In this document: one piece after another, positions 1 to 5,284 of the stretch | Numbering within the stretch: position 1 is the first letter of the stretch | Layout of the letters: each line of letters opens with the position of its first letter | Assembly (NCBI GenBank): GCA_034433615.1 | Contig: DAOUAJ010000064.1 | Coordinates: forward strand, 1 to 6,992 | DNA from: DAOUAJ01 sp034433615 | GTDB taxonomy: Bacteria > Chloroflexota > Anaerolineae > DUEN01 | Reading direction: 5' to 3' | DNA: 6,992 nucleotides | Notes under the pieces: model-generated | Database searches by the model: none | Told to the model about the DNA's origin: nothing | The model's input: the letters and a program-made list of their open reading frames with translations, nothing else | Program-made: the position numbers and the translations under genes

Positions 1-52
1 TCCTTCGTGATCCTGATCCTCCCCCGCCGTGACATCACACCTGACATGAACG

Positions 53-2065
53 TCAGTCCTTGACCAGCACCGGCAGGAACGTCTTCCACCCCGTCCGCAC
101 CTCGACCGCCGCCGGCCGCGCCTCCAGCCGGTCGTTGTCCTCGGCGTAAACCACCACCCGGTACAGGCCGATCTCGTCGAAGCCGGTGTAGGTCGCGGCG
201 TACCAGCCGTTGCCCCGATCCTGCAGCACCAGGGTCGGCAGCGGCTCCTGCACGAGCTTCTCCTCGTCCTGCGGCGCCTGGTACGAGGGCGCATAGACCA
301 CCGCCCAAACCCGGTGCACGGCATGGTCATCCAGGACGTGCGCCTGGATGACGCCCCGCCCCTGCTCGACGGCAGCCGGCCCCACCACCTGCCAGATGTG
401 CGGCGGCCAGCGGCCATCCAGCGTGCCGTAGGTGAAGCCCCGCTGCTCGGCGAGCCGGCCGTCCTCGGGATCGTTCGCCGCGCCGTCCCCGTCGTCGTCC
501 AGCCACGGCGTCTGGCCGTGGCGGGCCGACTCCACCACCCAACGGGCGGTCTGGAAGCCGACGTACAGGCTCTCGCCCCGGCCCAGCGCCACCGTGAAGT
601 GGTCGGAGAAGATCGCGCCCTCGTCCGAGGCCCAGGCCAGGTTCCAGGCGCCGGTGGAACTGATCACCACCCGGCCCGACTTGCTCACCGGCTGGGCCAG
701 GTCGATGAAGCTGCCCGAATAGCACGACTCCACGATCACGTTGATCTCGACCCCCGGCCGGTCATCCTCCAGGTCGTCCAGCCATCCACTCACCTGGGCG
801 GGCGTCACTGCCTCGCCGCGCGGCCAATCCAGGTAGATGCGGTCGTGGTTGCCGTGATCCATCAGGAAGAGGGTGAAGGGGCGGCCCGGGCCGACCTTGT
901 CAAGCACCCAGGTGGTGATGGCGGCCTCCAGGTTGACGGCGGTCGCCAGCGCATCGGCGCCGGGCAGCGTCAGGTCGGTCGCCAGGTAGGTGATGCGGTC
1001 GTCGCCGTAGTCGTGCGCCTGGAAGAGGCGGTAGACGGTGTTGGTCACGTTGTGGATGTTCTCCTGGAGGGGGTCATATAACTCATACCGGCCGGCCACG
1101 ATCACCAGGGCGCCGGGGGTCGGCGTGTCGCTGAGGGTGCGGACGAACAGGCTGTAGGCAACGTGCGGGCCGTAGATCGCCGGGTTGTGGTTGAGCAGCT
1201 TGAGGTAGAAGCGGCCGCTGGCCGGGGCCTGGAACTGGATGCGTGCGCCGGGGCTGAAATGGTAGTCCTGGCTGACCAGGGGCAGGCCGTCACAGCGGTC
1301 GTACAGCTCCAGCACGACGTCGGCCGGGGAGCCGGCGGGCACCTGGGCGACGATCAGGTAGGTCGTGCCGGAGATCGTCTCGAAGACGACCCAATCCTGG
1401 TCAGCCCGTTGGTGGAAGGTGTGGTTCTGGATCGCGCCGTCCGTGGCGATGGGACGCGCCTGGACGCAGGTGTCGTCCGGCTCGTAGGGATCACCGTCCG
1501 GCGGTGGCGTGGCAGTGAGCGTGGGGATGGGCGTGACGGTAGGTGTCCAGGTCGGCGAGGAGGTTGGTGTAGGTGTGGGTGTCCTCGTGGCGGTCCACGT
1601 CGGTGTGGGGGTGGGTGTGTTAGTGATCGTCGGCGTGCGGGTGCGCGTAGGAGTAAACGTCGCCGTCCATGTAACGGTCCCGGTTGGCGTTGACGTCCTG
1701 CTCGGCGTGGGTGTTGCTGTAGCCGTCCAGGTTGGCGTCACCGTTGGTGTCCAAGTGGGCGTATGAGTCGACGTAGTTGTAGGCGTGCTGGTCGGTGTGG
1801 CGGTGAGTGTAGGGGTCGGCGTAGCCGTAGGTGTCCAGGTAGGTGTTGGTGTGGCCTCCACAGTGATAGTGCCAACCACCTGTTGTCTGTTGTTCACCCT
1901 GGTTAGGGAAGTTATTTCGGGCATCACTGCAACTGTACTGGGCATCGTTGGCGACCACCACCTGATAAGTGCCCGGTTCGGGGGGCGCACTGAATGTATG
2001 GTCATAAGACCCCGACGTCTTGTTGGGACAAGTGGCAGGGATACCATTATACGCACACCCCCCAA
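53..2065 (-). CDS. Secreted C13 (legumain-like) peptidase, 3' part of a frameshifted gene
   Basis: The frame carries a cysteine peptidase of clan CD, family C13, expected to act outside the cell. Residues (670-aa frame): 71-187 Thr/Pro/Trp linker; about 190-309 a PPC-like beta domain starting DPYEPDDTC; about 318-545 the C13 domain, with the catalytic His in DHG (H404, codon 854-856) and Cys in ESCYSGSF (C448, codon 722-724). WLDDDGDGAANDPEDG (521-536) may bind calcium. A beta-rich C-terminal domain follows, then the tail FLPVLVKD, a pattern shared with other Chloroflexota secreted proteins. The nominal start is a TTG at 2065 with no signal peptide, and residues 1-62 are an out-of-frame reading of the upstream beta domain, so this is not a true N-terminus. 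The real start is the ATG at 2726 in the other frame. Removing one 7-bp repeat at 1880-1893 joins the two into about 888 aa. Family assignment is strong; the substrate is unknown. Confidence 0.85.
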   Translation of the reverse strand: MGGVRIMVSLPLVPTRRRGLMTIHSVRPPNRALIRWWSPTMPSTVAVMPEITSLTRVNNRQQVVGTITVEATPTPTWTPTATPTPTLTATPTSTPTTTSTHTPTWTPTVTPTWTATATPTPSRTSTPTGTVTWTATFTPTRTRTPTITNTPTPTPTWTATRTPTPTPTSSPTWTPTVTPIPTLTATPPPDGDPYEPDDTCVQARPIATDGAIQNHTFHQRADQDWVVFETISGTTYLIVAQVPAGSPADVVLELYDRCDGLPLVSQDYHFSPGARIQFQAPASGRFYLKLLNHNPAIYGPHVAYSLFVRTLSDTPTPGALVIVAGRYELYDPLQENIHNVTNTVYRLFQAHDYGDDRITYLATDLTLPGADALATAVNLEAAITTWVLDKVGPGRPFTLFLMDHGNHDRIYLDWPRGEAVTPAQVSGWLDDLEDDRPGVEINVIVESCYSGSFIDLAQPVSKSGRVVISSTGAWNLAWASDEGAIFSDHFTVALGRGESLYVGFQTARWVVESARHGQTPWLDDDGDGAANDPEDGRLAEQRGFTYGTLDGRWPPHIWQVVGPAAVEQGRGVIQAHVLDDHAVHRVWAVVYAPSYQAPQDEEKLVQEPLPTLVLQDRGNGWYAATYTGFDEIGLYRVVVYAEDNDRLEARPAAVEVRTGWKTFLPVLVKD
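1504..1858 (-). repeat. Long Thr/Pro/Trp linker encoded by a low-complexity tract
   Basis: This stretch encodes about 118 residues made almost only of T and P, with W at regular places (WTPT, WTAT) and rare S, R, I, V and L. At DNA level it is an imperfect 6-bp-period repeat (GTxGGx on the plus strand). Linkers of this kind separate extracellular domains and are often O-glycosylated; glycosylation here is inference. It links the beta-sandwich to the PPC-like domain. The valine/glycine-rich plus-strand frame over it is a shadow. Confidence 0.9.
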
Positions 2066-2726
2066 TGACCTGGGACCACCCGCCTCTCACCAGACCAACC
2101 ACCAATTGCTTGATGCTACCAGGGTCCGCAATCCCGTTCCACTCCTGATAGTCAAACTGTAACCGCACACTCGCTCCAGGACTGACAGTGACATCGGTAC
2201 CCCCTCCGTTCAACCGCACATTGCTCACGCTCCAGCCACCTCTGCAAGAGGTTGCTGTTGGTGTGGGCGTTGGCGTCCACATGGCAGTCCACGTCGGCGT
2301 GGGGGTGGGTGTGGGCGTGGGGCCGAAGCCCAGGAGTCCGCCCCAGAAGCCGGAAGCCAGCCGATAGCCGCTGCTGGACGGGGGCGTGGAAGCCATGGCC
2401 ACAAACTGCCCCAGGGTGCCATCCACCTGACGCACCGTGTCGGTCATCAGTCCGCCCGCCGCGGCCAGTACGCTTTGGACCCGGGTATAGTGCTCAATAG
2501 TCAGCGTGGCGGTAGGCGCCGCAGGCCAGACACCCTGGAAACCACTATCTGCCCGGTAGAGCGTGCCGGTGATGCCCTGGCCGGCCAAAACCTGGCCCAG
2601 GGTGCTGCTCTCGTCCTCACCTGGCACGGCCCAGGCGACTCCCGGCGTTCCCAGGCCTGGCGGCCAGAGTAATGTCACCAGTAGCAAACAGCAGATGAGC
2701 CGGTGGAGTATGCTCTTCCCCAACAT
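1620..2726 (-). CDS. Signal peptide, linker and beta-sandwich domain: 5' part of the frameshifted C13 peptidase gene
   Basis: The start is the ATG at 2726 (MLGKSILHRL), chosen because GGAGGG (2731-2736) lies just upstream and a signal peptide follows at once (hydrophobic core, cleavage likely after AWA, residue 33). Upstream in-frame starts to 2849 add 41 residues that would bury the signal peptide. Next come about 90 residues ending GFWGGLLGFG, a motif preceding linkers in Chloroflexota secreted proteins; a short TPTPTPTWTA linker (136-159); and a beta-sandwich of unknown function (165-280) starting WSVSNVRLNGG, with Cys 161, 224, 233 and 266. After residue 280 (GEQQ) the frame is wrong: the next 88 residues (HTNTYLDTYGYADPY and similar) are the Thr/Pro linker read out of frame, to a stop at 1620. 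As sequenced it would make a 368-aa secreted protein lacking the peptidase. The intended product continues into the frame ending at 53. Confidence 0.75.
   Translation of the reverse strand: MLGKSILHRLICCLLLVTLLWPPGLGTPGVAWAVPGEDESSTLGQVLAGQGITGTLYRADSGFQGVWPAAPTATLTIEHYTRVQSVLAAAGGLMTDTVRQVDGTLGQFVAMASTPPSSSGYRLASGFWGGLLGFGPTPTPTPTPTWTAMWTPTPTPTATSCRGGWSVSNVRLNGGGTDVTVSPGASVRLQFDYQEWNGIADPGSIKQLVVGLVRGGWSQVIGGCAYNGIPATCPNKTSGSYDHTFSAPPEPGTYQVVVANDAQYSCSDARNNFPNQGEQQTTGGWHYHCGGHTNTYLDTYGYADPYTHRHTDQHAYNYVDSYAHLDTNGDANLDGYSNTHAEQDVNANRDRYMDGDVYSYAHPHADDH
1880..1893 (-). repeat. Perfect 7-bp tandem duplication that breaks the peptidase frame
   Basis: On the minus strand the sequence is ACAACAG ACAACAG, between GGTGA and GTGGTTGG. 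Seven bases shift the frame by +1. Deleting one copy gives GGT GAA CAA CAG GTG GTT GGC (GEQQVVG), which joins the beta-sandwich domain to VVGTITVEATPTPTWTPT and the linker without a seam. This is the only break needed to explain two overlapping partial genes. Confidence 0.85.
2247..2321 (-). repeat. Short Thr/Pro linker in the peptidase gene
   Basis: About 25 residues (TPTPTPTPTWTAMWTPTPT type) lie between the N-terminal module and the beta-sandwich. The DNA resembles the longer tract at 1504-1858 in the same orientation, so the two bracket the beta-sandwich domain. Confidence 0.8.
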
Positions 2727-2730
2727 AGTT

Positions 2731-2736
2731 CCCTCC
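2731..2736 (-). promoter_or_regulatory. Ribosome binding site fixing the peptidase start at 2726
   Basis: GGAGGG on the minus strand, 4 nt before the ATG at 2726, with a further G-rich extension upstream (TGAGGGAGGGAACT then ATG). It sets the start at MLGKS rather than the 41-residue longer frame. Confidence 0.65.
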
Positions 2737-2785
2737 CTCACAGTTGTTGCTGGTGTTCGATAAACTGCCCGGTGGATGGGCTCTC

Positions 2786-2813
2786 TTGCACATCGTAAAA
2801 TTCGTGGTAAGAT
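2786..2813 (+). promoter_or_regulatory. Possible promoter for the toxin-antitoxin-like operon
   Basis: TTGCAC (2786-2791), a 16-nt gap and TAAGAT (2808-2813) lie in an AT-richer gap between divergent genes, about 90 nt before the start at 2905. The match to the sigma-70 consensus is partial, so this is only a candidate. No clear minus-strand promoter for the peptidase gene was found in 2727-2862. Confidence 0.3.
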
Positions 2814-2904
2814 AAGCATTGCCGGGTAACACCCCTCACAAAAGCGCATACAACGTGTCGAATTGTCACTATTGGCCCACTTGACGAGTGACGAGGAGAG
2901 CGAG

Positions 2905-3192
2905 ATGACCTCTTTACAGGCGTTGATCGCAGAGCTGCATACCCTGGACCGCGAGCTGGCGTGTTTCGAGGAGAAGTACGGCCTCCTCTCTGAGACGTTC
3001 TTTGCCTGGCACCAGAGTGGCGAAGAGCCGGAGGACCCGGACTGGGTACAAGACTTCGCTCTGTGGGCCGGGACGTATCAACTGAGACTGCGACGCCAGG
3101 AAAAGTATCGCCGGCTGGTAACTGACATCCTGGCGCAGCGCAACGCCACGGCCTTGATGCGCGAATCGGTGTTGGTAGGGGCTGCCGGGTGA
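2905..3192 (+). CDS. Small helical protein, probable antitoxin partner of a TumE-type toxin
   Basis: A 95-aa charged, mostly alpha-helical protein starting MTSLQALIAELHTLDRELA. No signal peptide, membrane segment or recognisable helix-turn-helix is visible. The core has EEKYGLLSETFFAWHQSGEEPEDPDW (21-47), then FALWAGTYQL and a basic helix (RLRRQEKYRRL, 61-71). The start is the ATG at 2905 because GAGGAGA (2893-2899) lies 6 nt before it; an upstream TTG at 2863 would extend the frame by 14 residues but lacks such a site. Its TGA overlaps the ATG of the next gene (TGATG, 3190-3194), which implies translational coupling. I recall similar small proteins upstream of TumE/DUF6516 toxins, so an antitoxin role is inferred from position and that memory, not from a characterised domain. 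The frame is intact. Confidence 0.7.
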   Translation: MTSLQALIAELHTLDRELACFEEKYGLLSETFFAWHQSGEEPEDPDWVQDFALWAGTYQLRLRRQEKYRRLVTDILAQRNATALMRESVLVGAAG

Positions 3193-3392
3193 TGCTCAGC
3201 ACCATCGCCGACTATGAGATATTCGTTTACAGCCTGCGTGACACCTTTCCTTCGATTCCACACCACAAGCATGTTCCGCCCGACATCAAGCATCACCACA
3301 TCCCGGCGCCCGGGTTGAGCTTCACCCGTCCCAATCTACCCTTCCTCATCGAGGAGATTGAGCGCCAGGTACTCCAACCGCCAGAAGTGTAA
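3192..3392 (+). CDS. Internally deleted TumE/DUF6516-type toxin remnant
   Basis: A 66-aa product (MLSTIADYEIFVYSL...) that fuses the two ends of a TumE/DUF6516-family toxin, normally about 110-140 aa. Residues 1-22 match the family N-terminus. From residue 23 the sequence is its C-terminus: PHHKHVPPDIKHH, then PAPGLSFTRPNLPFLIEEIE (39-58). The middle beta-rich part, usually ending in a YWYDPQPH-like segment just before the His-rich motif, is missing at about 3252-3258. The deletion keeps the frame. The start is the ATG overlapping the upstream stop (TGATG); a GTG at 3189 is in frame but the family begins MLST. Toxin activity is probably lost, though the His-rich motif stays. TumE partners are toxin-antitoxin components; the lost size is from memory of the family. 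A selected short form cannot be excluded. Confidence 0.65.
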   Translation: MLSTIADYEIFVYSLRDTFPSIPHHKHVPPDIKHHHIPAPGLSFTRPNLPFLIEEIERQVLQPPEV

Positions 3393-3413
3393 AGCCGTCG
3401 TCTGCCACCTCAG

Positions 3414-3442
3414 CCGCCCGCCGGCGTAGCCCTTGCGATACG
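3414..3442 (+). repeat. Left copy of imperfect direct repeat flanking the palindrome
   Basis: CCGCCCGCCGGCGTAGCCCT and following bases match the copy at 3572-3600 at roughly 20 or more of 28 positions, including CCGGC and CCCTTGCG. It is too long and too diverged for a fresh target-site duplication, but the pair brackets the palindrome neatly. Confidence 0.5.
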
Positions 3443-3455
3443 TGCAGAGAGACGT

Positions 3456-3571
3456 TTGGACCACGGAGGCGCGAAGGTCCACGAAGCGCGCGAAGCGCGA
3501 AGCCCACGAAGGCCCGCCGCTTCGTGCCCTTCGTGCTTCGCGTTCTTCGCGTCACTTCGCACCTCCTCCAA
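3456..3571. repeat. Palindromic ACGAAG/CTTCGT repeat element
   Basis: An imperfect inverted repeat of about 116 bp. The left arm is rich in ACGAAG/GCGAAG and the right arm in CTTCGT/CTTCGC; the ends are TTGGA (3456-3460) and TCCAA (3567-3571). Related dispersed elements occur in many environmental bacterial genomes and are often mis-called as small proteins rich in 'HEGHE' or 'LRALRA' strings. It has no coding capacity of its own, could fold into a long hairpin, and sits where a terminator for the two convergent genes would be expected. Confidence 0.75.
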
Positions 3572-3600
3572 CCGCACACCGGCATACCCCTTGCGGTGTG
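3572..3600 (+). repeat. Right copy of imperfect direct repeat flanking the palindrome
   Basis: CCGCACACCGGCATACCCCT and following bases form the partner of 3414-3442, starting directly after the right end of the palindrome. The left copy stops about 13 bases before the palindrome, so the arrangement is not exactly symmetrical. Confidence 0.5.
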
Positions 3601-3704
3601 CACTCAATCGCCAGGCGAAGGCAATGTTCGGCCCCCCTCATACGCTTTGACCAGAATCTAGCACGGATCGGCAGGTTGTTTACCGTGCCCGTCACCGCTT
3701 CGCG

Positions 3705-4652
3705 TTATCGCTTGAACTCAATGACTGCAAAGTTCTCCGAGTAGACCCCTGCTGAGGCAAACAATGTCCCCGAACTAACCCGCCACTGCACTTTGTACGT
3801 GTGTGACCCCGCTGGCGGCGTATCTACTCCAAACAAGGTAGTAGTTGTCCACTCATATTGGCTGCTTTCAAAACTGTGGTTATTGTAAGCGACAACCACC
3901 GAGTCATCTCGGATGATCCGCCAGTAGCCGGTCATTCCCGCCGCGTTCGGATGATGGCTACCTGAGAACATCGCCAGAACTGGTCCTCCTGTTGTGGTCA
4001 GCATGACGCTCCGCCCCGCCATATCTACGAACGAGGTGGAGGAGGTGCTATCACCCGTCGCGCCAGAAACGAACTGGTGCTGTGTCACTGCTCCGTCGGC
4101 CAGCTTCGCCGTCGTGATGCTCCCATCCGGCACCGTCAGCGCCTGCACTGCATACGGCACACTTGCCATCTGCTCCCTGGGGCTCATCTCGCGGTCCGCA
4201 CCCACCTGAATGCCCAGCCACAGGGTGCTGTTGTTGGTAAACAACGGAACGGGGATAGGCTCCACGCTGCCCAGCAGCACATGGAACAGGCCGTTGTTCA
4301 CCGGCACCGCCGTGTGGCTCTCCGTCCACAGGGGGCTGTCGCCGTTGTCGGTGTTGTACAGGCGGAAGGTCATGCCCAGGCCGCTGGAAGTAACGGGATT
4401 ACCGTTGTTGTCGGCTAAGCGGCCCTGGTAGCTGAGGGTGGTAGTGGAAGTGCCCACGGCGGCCGGGGCGCGCAGAGGCAACGCGCCCACGTTGGTGGCC
4501 CAGAGCAGGCCGACGACGATCAACAGGGTGAACAGCACGTTGCCTGGGGTAGGCAGCCAGGCGCGCAGCCAACAGCGTTGCCCCAGGTTTAACCGGGGCC
4601 AATAGGCCGAGACCAGTTCGGCCAGAGCCACGAGAAACGGTTTGCGGTCCAT
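3705..4652 (-). CDS. Membrane-anchored or secreted surface protein of the SYQGRL / AKLADGAVT type
   Basis: A complete 315-aa protein. Residues 1-37 are basic and followed by one hydrophobic segment (about 38-56, NVLFTLLIVVGLLWATNVG), so it is a signal anchor or a long signal peptide. Residues 70-170 are a beta domain common in Chloroflexota and related surface proteins: LSYQGRLADNNGNP, MTFRLYN, LWTESH, NGLFHVLLGS, LWLGIQVG, EMSPREQMASVPYAVQA. Next is a fibre-like repeat, VPDGSITTAKLADGAVT (174-190), and then a C-terminal beta domain (about 208-315) that looks like a jelly roll and ends AVIEFKR. No catalytic motif is visible; a structural or adhesive role is inferred. The ATG at 4652 has a strong site, AAGGAGGG, 6 nt upstream (4659-4666). 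It lies 78 nt after the truncated propeller gene on the same strand and may be co-transcribed with it. Confidence 0.8.
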   Translation of the reverse strand: MDRKPFLVALAELVSAYWPRLNLGQRCWLRAWLPTPGNVLFTLLIVVGLLWATNVGALPLRAPAAVGTSTTTLSYQGRLADNNGNPVTSSGLGMTFRLYNTDNGDSPLWTESHTAVPVNNGLFHVLLGSVEPIPVPLFTNNSTLWLGIQVGADREMSPREQMASVPYAVQALTVPDGSITTAKLADGAVTQHQFVSGATGDSTSSTSFVDMAGRSVMLTTTGGPVLAMFSGSHHPNAAGMTGYWRIIRDDSVVVAYNNHSFESSQYEWTTTTLFGVDTPPAGSHTYKVQWRVSSGTLFASAGVYSENFAVIEFKR

Positions 4653-4658
4653 GGTTGA

Positions 4659-4666
4659 CCCTCCTT
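4659..4666 (-). promoter_or_regulatory. Strong ribosome binding site for the surface-protein gene
   Basis: AAGGAGGG on the minus strand, 6 nt before the ATG at 4652. It is close to a perfect anti-16S match and supports that start. Confidence 0.75.
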
Positions 4667-4730
4667 GTTGTTTGGTACAACCTTCTACGCAGTTGTGAGT
4701 GGGGTGCAGCAGTGGGGGCAGCCGGGTTGG

Positions 4731-5138
4731 TCACATTGACGATGCAGCGACGCAGGCATAGCTCCCCGCCACTACCACGTCCTTGATGGTGTCAGGCAGG
4801 AGCCCTGTCTGCCCCATGACAGCCGGATGAGCCAAGTCGGAAGTGTTCAAGATGACCAGGTGCGGCCCTACGCCGATGTAAGCATAATCGCCCTGCACGG
4901 CCACGGCATAGGTTGCGCCACCGATCTGGCCTACCAACTCCACGTTCCACGCGTCGGCAGGCGCCATCACAGGCGCGCCGCGCACGGCTTCAACCCCATG
5001 GACCCCGTCGCGCGCCAACGCAGCCCCGGCGGCCAGCTCTGCCTGGGCCACGGCCTGTCCAGCCTCCGGTCCGGCCAGAGCCAGCAGGGGGATCAACGCA
5101 ACCATCGCGATCAGCAAGGCACCATCACGCAGCTTCAT
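4731..5138 (-). CDS. Truncated secreted LVIVD-repeat beta-propeller protein
   Basis: A 135-aa product with a signal peptide (MKLRDGALLIAMVALIPLLALA, cleavage near residue 22) and an Ala-rich spacer to about 62. One LVIVD-type blade follows (about 64-115): WNVELVGQIGG, YAVAVQGDYAYIGVGPHLVILNTSDLAHPAVMGQ. A second blade begins (IKDVVVAGSYACVAA) and ends after a few residues at SSM-stop. LVIVD proteins normally have six or more blades, so most of the protein is missing. Just past the break another frame reads IVNVTNPAAPT, the expected next strand of that blade, which points to a small out-of-frame deletion followed by loss of the rest. GGAGGG (5147-5152) lies 8 nt before the ATG at 5138, so the start is sound. 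Family knowledge places such proteins outside the cell as binding or scaffold modules; this copy is probably non-functional. Confidence 0.7.
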   Translation of the reverse strand: MKLRDGALLIAMVALIPLLALAGPEAGQAVAQAELAAGAALARDGVHGVEAVRGAPVMAPADAWNVELVGQIGGATYAVAVQGDYAYIGVGPHLVILNTSDLAHPAVMGQTGLLPDTIKDVVVAGSYACVAASSM

Positions 5139-5146
5139 CGGTGTCG

Positions 5147-5152
5147 CCCTCC
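5147..5152 (-). promoter_or_regulatory. Ribosome binding site of the truncated propeller gene
   Basis: GGAGGG on the minus strand, 8 nt before the ATG at 5138. Its presence shows that the 5' end of this gene is intact although the 3' part is lost. Confidence 0.6.
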
Positions 5153-5215
5153 ATCCCTCTATGCGGCGACGCTACCGGCCGCCTTGAACTCGGCCGATAG
5201 GGTGGGAATAGGCCC

Positions 5216-5247
5216 AGGCTTCGAGGTTCTTGGGGACCTCAAAGCCT
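5216..5247. repeat. 12-bp-stem intergenic hairpin
   Basis: AGGCTTCGAGGT (5216-5227), an 8-nt loop TCTTGGGG, and ACCTCAAAGCCT (5236-5247) pair at 11 of 12 positions. It lies 38 nt past the stop of the gene ending at 5285 and before the start of the gene at 5138. No T-run follows on either strand, so it is not a standard intrinsic terminator. I recall similar ACCTCGAAGG-type hairpins scattered between Chloroflexota genes, so a dispersed palindromic element is as likely as a terminator. Confidence 0.65.
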
Positions 5248-5284
5248 GAGCCAGTGATTAACAGAACAGGCCGCTTATTCCTTG

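Larger units (their letters stand above)
3393..3704. other. Intergenic region with palindromic repeat, no gene
   Basis: A stretch between convergent genes (plus gene ends 3392, minus gene ends 3705). It holds the palindromic element at 3456-3571 and its flanking direct repeats. Frames open on both strands here are by-products of the repeat. At 3661-3688 GCACGG and CCGTGC could form a 6-bp stem with a 16-nt loop just past the 3' end of the surface-protein gene; with no T-run it is a poor terminator candidate. Confidence 0.7.

Noticed and set aside
41..56. Hairpin CTGAC...GTCAG at the 3' end of the peptidase gene
   Set aside because: A 5-bp stem without a T-run, partly overlapping the stop codon, is not enough to call a terminator.
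314..1081. Long plus-strand open frame (255 codons) opposite the peptidase gene
   Set aside because: It is antisense to the C13 domain with its catalytic motifs. Its His/Arg/Val/Ala-rich content is typical of a shadow frame in GC-rich DNA, and no domain is visible.
1509..1766. Val/Gly-rich plus-strand frame (VGVGVGVQVGV)
   Set aside because: It is the antisense reading of the Thr/Pro linker repeat, not an elastin-like protein.
1880..1900. Programmed ribosomal +1 frameshift as the reason for the two frames
   Set aside because: No slippery codon with a rare codon or in-frame stop lies at the junction. The out-of-frame reading runs 88 codons further, and the perfect 7-bp duplication explains the shift more simply.
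3661..3688. Intrinsic terminator of the surface-protein gene
   Set aside because: The stem is only 6 bp with a 16-nt loop and no T-run follows on the minus strand.
3346..3744. Several overlapping small frames on both strands
   Set aside because: They read through the ACGAAG/CTTCGT palindrome, so their Arg/Ala/His-rich repeats are repeat translations. Such frames are a known source of false gene calls.
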